Shown: in pieces, positions 40,001 through 42,010 of the stretch | How the letters are laid out: each line of letters starts with the position of its first letter | Position numbering within the stretch: position 1 is the stretch's first letter | NCBI GenBank assembly: GCA_947652115.1 | Contig: OX393562.1 | Coordinates: forward strand, 14,163,328 to 14,227,327 | Direction: 5' to 3' | Length of the DNA stretch: 64,000 bases | Source: Blastomussa wellsi | Taxonomy: Eukaryota; Cnidaria; Anthozoa; Scleractinia; Plerogyridae | Made by a program: the position numbers and the translations under genes | The notes under the pieces: generated by a model | What the model was told of the DNA's origin: nothing | Seen by the model: the letters and a program-made list of their open reading frames with translations, nothing else | Database searches by the model: none

Positions 40001-41870
40001 CCCAGAAGCTGCAGACATTGCAACGGCCACACCCCGGACAACGGTGTCGACCCACCGGCTAAACTACGTCAGGGTAACCAGCCTTAGTAGTGGGCTGGTG
40101 ATAGTAGAGGGCAGATGGGGCTCTTTAGCTGTGAAAAGCAGCCCATCTAGGAGACAGAAAACTCCAAAATCAAATTCGGGGGGTAGTACCCGTTAGTCAA
40201 ATAAGGCACCTACCTAGGGAAAGGAAAATCCCGATAAAACACCAACCCTCTCCATCGGAGTTGGTCGTAGGGCCAATCACCCTACACCGTAAAAAATACT
40301 CGATTACGGAAACCAGAGATTTGTTGACGAAAACCTACACTGGATCAAGCACGACGACATGCCAAACTCCGGTGGATAGCTATATTTAGTCTCCCAGAGG
40401 AGAAATAGGAAATAAGTCAAGTAAGTCATTCGCGGAAAGGTTCAACGGAAACGGAGGGCGTTGTAAACAGAGATTTACGGAGCGATTAAAGGTACAAACA
40501 GTTCTGTTTAGCCGAGTGTTTTGATCTTCAAGAACAGTATTTGCTATCGACGGTTACAATTTTTAAGGGTAGTCCGTAGGGGTAGTCCGCAGGGTAGTCC
40601 ACGGACTAGTTGTAGAGTAGTCCACGGACCGGGGTTCAGTTTTTTCAACTCTCCCCCTTGTCTCCCTTTCTATTTAGTACCAGTCTTCAGCTGGAAAGTA
40701 ATCTTGCCAGAGAATGGGTAACCGGTCGTTTCGCCAACGTGTCAGTTCGCCAACGACCAGTTCGCCAACGTACGAAGTCGATTCGCCAACGTCAAATGTC
40801 AGTTCGCCAACGCTAACATGTCAGTTCGCCAACGTTTTGCATTCACTCGCTTTACAATAAAGTCTAACAAAGTACGATAATTAAACCGATCGAGCGATGG
40901 CCGATTGTATTTGAAAACTTAAGAACACGGCTTAGAGTATGTTCCGCCTGTTAAATCTTGTTATTTTTCTCACTCGCATAGCAACAAAGTCAAAAATAAA
41001 CAACTTGAAATTCATATTCTGAGAGCCGGGCCGTTGAGATGACAGCAGGTTTTCAGCAGCTGTGCGGCGGTCTTCTCTTTTCTCTCGTACTGCTCCCAGC
41101 TGTCGAACAGCCTTGCCTGCTTCACTGTCAAGTCGGCTTGGAAGAAACCGGGAGGGTGACATTTTCACATTTACATCGAAGATGAGGTAAGTTGTAAATA
41201 CATTTCAGACCTTTTTCAAAATGTATTTTTAGACGTTGGCGAACTGACATGTAAGCGTTGGCGAACTGACATTTGACGTTGGCGAATCGACTTCGTACGT
41301 TGGCGAACTGGCGTTGGCGAACTGACACGTTGGCGAAACGACCGGCATTCAGAGAATGGCTTAGCTATACAGGTGGGAATGGCAAAAAAACAACATGTGA
41401 CATATTCCCACGGCATATTTGCAATCAATTTACAGCTGATTTCCATTTAAATGTATGTCTCAATAAATTTGTCATATTTAGTTTGTCCTCGTTCTGTACA
41501 GTTGGATTTCTTCGTGGGATTTTATCTAACCTCTTAGGTGCTTTTCAACGTGTCTTTTACTGTGGAAGGCCTCGTAACGCCCAAGAAAGAGCCAAAAATC
41601 CTTGTAATCTTGACTTCCTCTGATGAAAATAAGACGCTTCAGTGGAACCAACGTATTAACAGACATAAGACAGATATGAAAGAAAAGTTGATTACTAATT
41701 TTGCAACTATGAACTCTGTACAATTACCTTTTGATCAAATCGCAGTCGCGAAAGAACAGCTCGTCTAAAGATGATCGATGGTCTTCCCAAATTACAGAAC
41801 TTTCCCTTTCGTTGATGGGTGACTTTTCATTCTCGAAGTAATGACGAGACCTTTTTCTACTTGTTTCCAT
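1..41870 (-). CDS. DHX34: DHX34-like DEAH-box RNA helicase, 15 coding exons seen, 3' end cut by window
   Basis: DHX34 is a DEAH/RHA helicase that acts in nonsense-mediated mRNA decay. Exons, high to low coordinate: 41728-41870, 41531-41619, 15441-15578, 14151-14266, 13450-13587, 12489-12623, 12100-12154, 11608-11785, 10673-10712, 10162-10215, 8944-9021, 3051-3206, 2487-2594, 2167-2263 and 1-462. All junctions are GT-AG and all phases agree, giving about 662 residues, against about 1,140 in the vertebrate protein. Seen in order: an N-terminal block with [21 protein letters not shown] and GSQDYKDFW, which matches the DHX34-specific N-terminus; Walker [17 protein letters not shown]; the DEVH box [29 protein letters not shown]; motif VI QRKGRAGRTG; and the start of the winged-helix/ratchet region. 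The start ATG is 41868-41870, 140 bp from the divergent DENND10 start. Family assignment is by motif and order recognition. No frame breaks are seen, so the gene looks functional despite heavy transposon load in its introns. Confidence 0.93.
463..2166 (-). other. DHX34 intron 14 with no gene apart from a LINE fragment
   Basis: Apart from the LINE tail at 821-1203, I see AT-rich, non-coding sequence and short direct repeats such as CTAGCGATATAA (about 1476-1502). Confidence 0.55.
821..1203 (+). mobile_element. 5'-truncated LINE fragment (RT C-terminus plus 3' UTR)
   Basis: The plus frame reads [20 protein letters not shown] then [17 protein letters not shown] and stop, the usual C-terminal end of CR1/jockey-like reverse transcriptases. 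It is followed by an AT-rich UTR and a terminal (ATTGT/ATTATTGT) microsatellite at about 1180-1203. It lies in DHX34 intron 14, opposite to the gene. Confidence 0.6.
3897..4004. repeat. Fold-back MITE-like hairpin
   Basis: The arms GTGTAACACGAGCAGCGAAG.. and ..CACCGCTGCTCACACCC form an imperfect inverted repeat of about 43 bp around a T8 centre. It is in DHX34 intron 11. Confidence 0.5.
4809..7361 (-). CDS. LINE C-terminal ORF: endonuclease remainder and reverse transcriptase
   Basis: 850 aa. It opens with the rest of the AP endonuclease ([34 protein letters not shown]). A full RT domain follows: [55 protein letters not shown] and the catalytic YADDQQIY at about residue 585. The thumb and C-terminus end [18 protein letters not shown]. 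The frame has no internal stop, so only the junction with the upstream ORF is broken. The first Met is arbitrary: the frame continues upstream into endonuclease residues. Confidence 0.88.
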   Translation of the reverse strand: MKFKLGRAWSTLIGIYRPPALLKTQWKSEVSNLLEASSCNGQSVFILGDFNCDLLQPEKPPKDGRDLLDILDIFDFKCLVNSATRVTSSTETLLDLILTNVRQRVLTTGVVNPHISDHSLTYAILRTSLQAPRSQKITFRSLKNYDTEAFLNDLDMVPFLTVMNVFDDIDDKLYAFESLFHTIIDQHAPLKQAHVRGGQVPYLTDEWRKAIRHRNHLWKVFARNKTDTNYSLYKLQRNKCTSLRRKSIISYFRKKSLAQDQDPRHFWTTFRPFLHSRKSQQTNNVFLRENEQVITDKQSIANIFNKHFVNVTSDIKEPKSNYGANFEDHPSISAILANLPGDASSNFDFTLCNTVIVEKCLQEIRVNKSSGYDNITPRLLKDSASVISGPLCSIFNTSIIQGRYPNNWKKGQVTPVFKKDDEFSKTNYRPISVLPAINNVFEKLLTTQLNLHFNGILADNLSAYRKHYSCQTALLRLVEDWKDCLDKDLMVAVISIDLSKAFDSLPHNLLLAKLKAYGLNKSACTLLSNFLYGRQQRVKIDDTFSPWMSLTRGVPQGSVLSPLLFNIFINDIFYFVRHARLNIYADDQQIYDSDKDPMTLHLRMENELVTIVNWYAINGLKANPEKFQAMILGKKTYDFNFKIGNVAIDKETSINLLGVNLDNKLNFSKHVSNVCARVHNQIQVIKRFRHILSNSTKARLYKAFIKPHFQYCSTIWHFCGARNSEKLELLNKHALRIILGDNDSTYEVLLESLDLVGLSKSRFLDMLILVHKSFQAATPAYITALFTPRTNINGLRGINKLQLPRVNTTFFGKNSFKFLAPKLWNMLNDDLRTTTNITYFRNNCLAFVTS
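7364..8293 (-). CDS. LINE N-terminal ORF: hydrophobic leader, 2A-like motif, PHD finger, start of endonuclease
   Basis: 309 aa, starting at the ATG of [16 protein letters not shown]. Residues about 6-21 are hydrophobic and signal-peptide-like. GDVALNPGP at residues 93-101 is a near match to the 2A consensus (D-x-E-x-NPGP, with A in place of E). Residues 110-162 form a C4HC3 PHD finger (CSVC..CDVC..HIKC..WTCPSC). After a Ser-rich linker comes the start of an AP-type endonuclease: [32 protein letters not shown]. The frame is then lost around 7406-7411 and ends at 7364. Confidence 0.8.
   Translation of the reverse strand: MAAGRGFFCSAILSLFVAISCLQNTSSIDESYWNVSSVCGTVFGVFSPGFQRNFHGTARDCFQPRGRRYLSTRISRYPNSEATFTLTRLAISGDVALNPGPVTSNNGSTCCSVCKKKVLVNHRAIECDVCNHWCHIKCGEVLPSEYRRLQATQDFHWTCPSCISIFKSMPFADVSNLESSFSSCSSHDYDFSSTYHASSKTSVLLGYDEIAQRHIKNCKIAHINANGLAGFKFAEVQMWLSSALFDLLIITETKLDKTFPNSQFAIQGFHLLRKDRNMHGGGVIMYIRNGIIFQRMKLILKLTALVLKA
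7991..8017 (-). other. 2A-like ribosome-skipping motif in the LINE leader
   Basis: Encodes GDVALNPGP. 2A peptides make the ribosome skip the final Gly-Pro bond and have been described in N-terminal parts of several non-LTR retrotransposon families of marine invertebrates. Ala instead of Glu may reduce activity. Confidence 0.6.
8737..8841 (+). mobile_element. Tail fragment of the tRNA-type SINE family
   Basis: GGGCTAGCATCCCATTCAGG, a poly-G run and GATAAGCTCCGGCCTGATGG match the 3' part of the longer copies at 48.7 and 62.7 kb. The tRNA-like head is absent. Confidence 0.6.
9214..10103. mobile_element. Small DNA transposon with GCGCTTATT-type inverted ends, hosting a SINE
   Basis: ACCGTATTCACTCGAATAAG at 9214 is mirrored by an imperfect complement ending at 10103. 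The right half has four further GAGGGCGGCGCTTATT-like units (9690-10090), two followed by AACTTTTCCACTCCATGTG-like sequence. The tRNA-derived SINE at 9241-9657 lies inside. It is in DHX34 intron 10. Confidence 0.55.
9241..9657 (-). mobile_element. tRNA-derived SINE
   Basis: Read on the minus strand, the 5' end is tRNA-like: TGGTTAGCTCAGCTGG (A box) and GGGTTCGATTTCCC (B box), with an anticodon-arm-like middle. About 330 bp of body follow, with a tail of AAAGT repeats at 9241-9260. It is not a working tRNA gene because the acceptor stem is lost. Confidence 0.65.
12721..12957 (+). repeat. CAT-rich microsatellites in DHX34 intron 5
   Basis: Two imperfect (CAT)n tracts (12721-12766 and 12918-12957) flank about 150 bp of unique sequence. 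Confidence 0.75.
14925..15325 (+). mobile_element. tRNA-type SINE, degenerate copy
   Basis: A degraded head (GGACTCTGGATCGAGCAGTC, GTTCGAACCC) is followed at 15180-15320 by the family body GGGCAAGACACTTTACTGTC, CCACCCAGGTGTATAAATGA and AATCCCATCCAGG. It lies just downstream of DHX34 exon 3. Confidence 0.55.
16282..16322 (+). repeat. Left 41-bp terminal inverted repeat of the 15.6-kb transposon
   Basis: Identical over 41 bp to the reverse complement of 31868-31908, then the ends diverge. It begins CCCATGC and already contains two TGTGATCACA-type palindromes. The preceding TG is the candidate target duplication. Confidence 0.93.
16298..16626. repeat. Left subterminal array of GTGTGAT / ATCACAC repeats
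   Basis: About 330 bp contain many copies of GTGTGAT and its complement ATCACAC. They are alone, or fused as the palindrome GTGTGATCACAC, in both orientations and with irregular spacing; several are preceded by AA (AAGTGTGAT). Two longer direct copies of CACACGTGTGATTTTTTATAA occur at about 16338 and 16477. The pattern resembles the subterminal TNPA-binding repeats of plant En/Spm. Confidence 0.9.
17215..25064 (-). CDS. Transposon-encoded BEN-domain protein, 14 coding exons, about 519 aa
   Basis: Exons: 25010-25064, 24442-24608, 24235-24342, 23570-23629, 22951-22998, 22404-22500, 22213-22272, 21639-21719, 20062-20148, 19409-19512, 19108-19200, 18347-18554, 17628-17876 and 17215-17357. Phases agree throughout. 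The protein starts [17 protein letters not shown] (ATG at 25062-25064; the exon has an acceptor at 25090, so a 5' UTR intron is likely). A Lys/Arg-rich part follows ([17 protein letters not shown]: nuclear signals), then three related spacer exons, a Cys-rich patch (CSCD..CHCKK), a helical segment [20 protein letters not shown] and a C-terminal BEN domain (about residues 405-505). Seen in the BEN domain: LVGDPIYG-like entry, [42 protein letters not shown] domains bind DNA, often at short palindromes. The exon at 19108 uses a GC donor. The likely role, binding the subterminal repeats, is inference. Confidence 0.85.
19920..22280 (-). repeat. Tandem segmental duplication carrying three related BEN-gene exons
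   Basis: Three exons (20062-20148, 21639-21719, 22213-22272) share layout: an acceptor in tgcag|ac, a start DHx or DC.VxV, a Lys-rich middle, a PEKK or PEEKY block and an end before gtaaaa. The intron sequence just below each is also alike (AACAGCTAAAT.. and TGAAGTGATTGCTT..). This shows duplication of whole exon-intron units of about 0.55 and 1.6 kb. Confidence 0.7.
23371..23520. repeat. Fold-back MITE in a BEN-gene intron
   Basis: GACCAAGCTTG..AAGATGGCTGGATATTGGCC (about 23373-23411) is mirrored by GGCCAATATCCAGCCATCTT..GCTTGGTC (about 23481-23517), with a second pair GGTCCATAAAAGCGC inside. It is a nested insertion in the large transposon. Confidence 0.6.
25091..25335. promoter_or_regulatory. 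Probable divergent internal promoter of the transposon
   Basis: This short AT-rich gap lies between the 5'-most recognisable exons of the BEN gene (minus) and the transposase (plus). Head-to-head placement implies that transcription of both starts near here. No TATA box or initiator can be fixed with confidence, and first non-coding exons may lie inside. Confidence 0.4.
25336..31211 (+). CDS. tnp2-like (EnSpm/CACTA-type) transposase, multi-exon, N-terminus incomplete, one frameshift
   Basis: Exons seen: about 25336-25482 (start unclear), 25854-26092, 26209-26321, 26555-26817, 27344-27511, 28128-28221, 28658-28855, 29154-29311, 29792-29913 and 30635-31211; about 680 aa. Except inside the second exon, phases agree. 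Blocks: a likely zinc-ribbon remnant (TYCG..C..C), [25 protein letters not shown], then LNTDGVNVF with the first catalytic Asp, [75 protein letters not shown] with the likely catalytic Glu, and a 190-residue C-terminal exon. Between DIYDG and NTDG the frame changes: the upstream frame stops at 26000-26002 and the downstream frame takes over, so this copy is probably disabled unless the read is wrong. No in-frame ATG is visible, so at least one upstream exon is missing. Confidence 0.82.
28029..28079 (+). repeat. (ATT)n microsatellite
   Basis: About 17 perfect ATT units in a transposase intron, just upstream of the exon at 28128. Confidence 0.85.
29931..30136. repeat. Fold-back MITE in a transposase intron
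   Basis: ACCTTATTACATGAAATTTT AGAGACAC at the left is complementary to GTGTCGCTAAAA TTTCATATGATAAGGT at the right. Internal TTTAGCGATTTT units also pair. Confidence 0.65.
31715..31893. repeat. Right subterminal array of GTGTGAT / ATCACAC repeats
   Basis: The same 7-9 bp motif as in the left array recurs in both orientations over about 180 bp and runs into the terminal repeat. It is shorter than the left array. The motif density is far above its surroundings, so it marks the functional end of the element. Confidence 0.9.
31868..31908 (-). repeat. Right 41-bp terminal inverted repeat of the 15.6-kb transposon
   Basis: Exact reverse complement of 16282-16322, ending GCATGGG and followed by TG, as expected for a duplicated 2-bp target. 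Confidence 0.93.
32166..32262 (+). repeat. AATTTGGTTTTATC repeat, copy 1
   Basis: Contains TTTGGTTTTATCAACTGGG, CAATTGGCCACCGTAAAGAG and GCTGACGTTTCGAGCGTTAG. The same block recurs at 51141-51237 and, as a palindrome, at 50704-50812. It resembles the end repeats of Penelope-like or similar elements, but no protein is near. Confidence 0.6.
33138..33442 (+). repeat. 5' LTR of the BEL/Pao element
   Basis: Matches 39779-39982 and 40436-40536 with one substitution. TG..CA ends. Confidence 0.9.
33557..39202 (+). CDS. BEL/Pao gag-pol polyprotein (broken near its C-terminus)
   Basis: The open frame runs from 33431; 33557 is the first in-frame ATG, although residues upstream also look coding, so the true start is unclear. 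Domains in order: a coiled-coil Gag N-terminus; a DUF1759-like gag segment ([33 protein letters not shown]); zinc knuckles at about 35210-35400; an aspartic protease ([11 protein letters not shown]); the Pao-type RT with DIEKMFYQV and YVDD at about 36930; an RNase H region ([21 protein letters not shown]); an integrase H2C2 zinc finger; and integrase core D (VDYFGPW), D (RSDQGTNF) and E (VWERQ). In the second knuckle the expected Cys after HIAK is replaced, so it is degenerate. The frame ends early at 39200-39202. Confidence 0.9.
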   Translation: MNKIRPLLSSLKNVELVKVESQELDELFSKLHEAHERYANALTDEHEIKEAHEWFGIHDKDAFILKQSIIEFSNQAKKQHDDEISSVRSRLSGRSKHSATSTCSSKTKLMEAKAKAAALEVKAAFLKEKQALRMATEELELRQEIAQAKVEEKVYEQCEREQNIDDMNNYLEKVKVQSTSTPISSQDISSSQVTLPVASATNVISGKQQGSAVVNSVSTVPMVTPSITPTSSSPAFTTSGMNPSAQPFIPGNLFKNREEPEAPVVPKHVFNPQESPHFSRRDSSSVINESTYQEFLSVQRKQTELSQMIVTQQARSELPSHKPPTFYGDVMQYPAFVTAFETLIESKVENSMERLYYLDQYTNGKAKELIKGCLQMKGKDSYQEARRLLKKHFGDPYKIPSAYISKISNWPLVKPNDGTGLQEFSIVLEQTRNAMSGMAYMNDLNTANVLRQLWEKLPRHLRSKWTERVSKIRNASERMASFNDFCQFVSEQADLATDPVYSEETVARTKDGDVKHRRPGDRRFRRDKGSNFGTNVSKPDGSTRNPRSRSCALCCKAHDLDECSEFLKKPLTERRNFVKEKGLCFGCYSSEHIAKLYKSRKSCKTCSKKHPTSLHDHNWKQEGSRTEVEIGESKGTEVNERKDDGQVINACNTICNVTEAGDVPISMGIVPIWLYHKDNPEHKIRVYALLDNASGGTFIKEESLERLGIKGTETKLLLTTMHGTQEIETKVVEGLVVAHFSENDVHLDIPRAYVRQHIPADRDEIPRPETASKWPHLQRVAKDIPPYMEDVEIGLLIGLNCPSAVRPRDVIHGKQNDPYAVRSLLGWHINGPIERESNSVVQCHRIQIHKPSAIDEASGYIVAERSVKEQLTPQVVERMFELDFSERENGTAMSQEDREFLRKAKEGIHHREDLHYEMPLPFREQDVQLPNNRPQAAQRLIGLKKKLEANDTYRADYVDFMTGIIDKGYARKIDSENLATQKGKVWYLPHHGIYHPRKPSSIRVVFDCSARYQGESLNDHLLQGPDLTSKLTGVLTRFREERVAFMADIEKMFYQVKVKKADQDFLRFLWWPNGDLTKEMEEYCMTVHLFGGGSSPGCSNFALKRTAEDGENEFGVKAAETVKKNFYVDDLLKSLPTEEDAIQVIHDVKNMCAKGGFNLTKFVSNSRRVIMSVLPEDRAKEIKGLDLGQDKLPIERALGVHWCIESDTFKFRIEMKDQPCTRRGILSTISSVYDPLGFIAPVILVGKQILQEICHGSSWDEPVEGDILSRWEKWRSQLPLLETLSISRCFKPPDFGKIVSAQLHNMSDASGTGYGQCSYLRLVDDNNHVHCSFVMGKARVAPRKTVSIPRLELAAAAVSVRVADVLKNELDYERIEEFYWTDSKVVLGFINNESRRFHVYVANRVQLIRDYTSPSQWRYVESASNPADEGSRGLNARYFLQNSRWIKGPDFLWKSENHWPEQGSYEKELDPNSPEVKKITVNATVAEEKKDMLSRLERFSSWQRLKTAIALCMKYKQQLKTSVTKAISRSPVKETSQSTPNSGRSSDGTSCTVLASVMVNDLEQAEIEVIKLVQADAFEKEIKALKELHADEKNESRQSDKQKKVAMKKTSSLHTLDPFLDCNGVLRVGGRIKKANLSESLKNPVILPKAAHVTKLIIRHVHEKAQHSGRGVTLNELRTNGYWIINGNAAVQHFISKCVTCRYLRGGAGEQKMANLPKSRVEPAPPFTYSAVDYFGPWYVKEGRKEVKRYGALLTCMASRSIHIEVAHSLETDSFLQALRRFISRRGPIRELRSDQGTNFVGAHNELKKALQEMDDDHIKAELLKNDIDWVRNPATASNFGGVWERQIRSVRNIMAALMREHGHSLDDEALRTLMCETVDP
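39181..39678 (+). CDS. BEL/Pao C-terminal fragment (DUF5641-like), in a shifted frame
   Basis: Continues the integrase with [20 protein letters not shown], then [22 protein letters not shown] and a PINKLVLLL end, typical of the C-terminal domain of BEL/Pao polyproteins. It overlaps the main ORF by 22 bases in another frame. A small deletion near 39185 probably separated the two. It is a pseudogenic part, not a separate gene. Confidence 0.75.
   Translation: MRNSRPLTVDTLSDPLSPLPLTPNTILTGKTKLILPPPGKFQREDVYCKQRWRRVQHIANEFWTRWSKEYLQSLQVRNKWIRQRRNFTEGDVVLLKDSNTSRNQWSLAKVLITCPDDQGQVRSVTVRTSKGSLLDRPINKLVLLLESTEERPGIPDEEPRCENSM
39779..40536 (+). repeat. 3' LTR of the BEL/Pao element, interrupted
   Basis: Two LTR parts (204 bp and 101 bp) surround an insertion at 39983-40435. 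The first part is preceded by the internal sequence AAGAGGAGCCA. Confidence 0.9.
39983..40435 (+). mobile_element. 453-bp insertion in the BEL/Pao 3' LTR
   Basis: The flanking ATTCACGG (39975-39982) and ATTCGCGG (40428-40435) look like an 8-bp target duplication with one change. The insert starts CAGCTCTGACGTATGGCTCC and has no ORF, no tRNA-like boxes and no poly-A tail. It could be a 5' piece of a non-LTR element or another non-autonomous repeat; I cannot name it. Confidence 0.65.
40718..41349. mobile_element. MULE/Rehavkus-like element with tandem 12-bp motifs in its inverted repeats
   Basis: The left end (about 40722-40835) and right end (about 41232-41345) are near-perfect complements of about 113 bp. 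Each is built from six or so units of the type AGTTCGCCAACG. CAGAGAATGG at 40708-40717 and 41350-41359 is a perfect 10-bp direct repeat, as made by Mutator-like elements; minisatellite-like inverted ends are typical of the Rehavkus group. The 400-bp core has no transposase, so it is non-autonomous. Confidence 0.75.
41531..41870 (-). CDS. DHX34: DHX34 coding exons 1 and 2 (separated from exon 3 by a 26-kb intron)
   Basis: Exon 1 (41728-41870) begins with the ATG of [16 protein letters not shown] and ends in AG before gtaatt. Exon 2 (41531-41619) supplies the third base and reads [20 protein letters not shown]. It ends in phase 1, which fits the exon at 15441-15578 exactly (it restores a Glu codon, then [10 protein letters not shown]). 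These exons are easily missed because the next exon is about 26 kb away. The assignment rests on splice sites, phase continuity and resemblance to the conserved DHX34 N-terminus. Confidence 0.88.
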
Positions 41871-42010
41871 CTTTTTTAACTAAAAACGACTGAAACTGCG
41901 TTCTAAAAACTCCGAACTGACGAAACAGAAATGTAACCTACGGGGCCGCCATATTGTTTGTTTTGATTTACCGCTGATATGTATTGCGGGCGCATATCAG
42001 TGCGAGCAAG
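41871..42010. promoter_or_regulatory. Shared divergent promoter of DHX34 and DENND10
   Basis: Only 140 bp separate the two divergent start codons. The interval is richer in GC than its surroundings. It contains GGCCGCCATATTG at about 41944-41956, which on the minus strand is a YY1-like ATGGCGGCC. A second YY1-like AAGATGGCGGGG (42008-42019) overlaps the DENND10 start codon; YY1 sites at start codons are known in TATA-less housekeeping promoters. No TATA box is evident. Both genes are housekeeping types, which fits a bidirectional promoter. Transcription starts are not visible from sequence. Confidence 0.7.

Larger units (their letters stand above)
33138..40536 (+). mobile_element. BEL/Pao LTR retrotransposon
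   Basis: The 305-bp LTRs start TGTTAATGCTGTCGCATTAG and end CAAGAACA. The 5' LTR is 33138-33442; the 3' LTR is 39779-40536, interrupted by a 453-bp insertion. They differ at a single base (33209 versus 39850 region, CGGACGAG/CGGACAAG). A gag-pol ORF lies between. No directly adjacent target duplication is seen; ATTTG at 33127-33131 and 40539-40543 is a possible one, six and two bases off the ends. The PBS is unclear. Confidence 0.88.
32487..40660. repeat. Older inverted-repeat element split by the BEL/Pao insertion
   Basis: The left arm 32487-32640 (GAGAGTTGAAAAAACTGACC.. to ..ACTTCTGTGGGTTAAAG) is complementary in order to 33096-33137 (..TTAACCCACAGAAGTA..) plus 40550-40660 (..TTTTTAAGG.., GGTTCAGTTTTTTCAACTCT). 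The right arm is thus cut in two by the retrotransposon. The copies are diverged, so this element is older. Confidence 0.6.
15579..41530 (-). other. DHX34 intron 2, about 26 kb, mostly transposable elements
   Basis: Bounded by the exon 2 donor at 41530 and the exon 3 acceptor at 15579. It contains the 15.6-kb BEN/transposase element, a BEL/Pao retrotransposon, an inverted-repeat element broken by it, and the 12-bp-motif element. Stretches 15579-16281 and 31911-32480 show no gene; the second has a copy of the AATTTGGTTTTATC repeat. Confidence 0.8.

Noticed and set aside
41538..41768. Plus-strand 76-codon ORF upstream of DENND10
   Set aside because: It is the antisense shadow of DHX34 exons 1 and 2, which have phase-consistent splice sites and DHX34 motifs.
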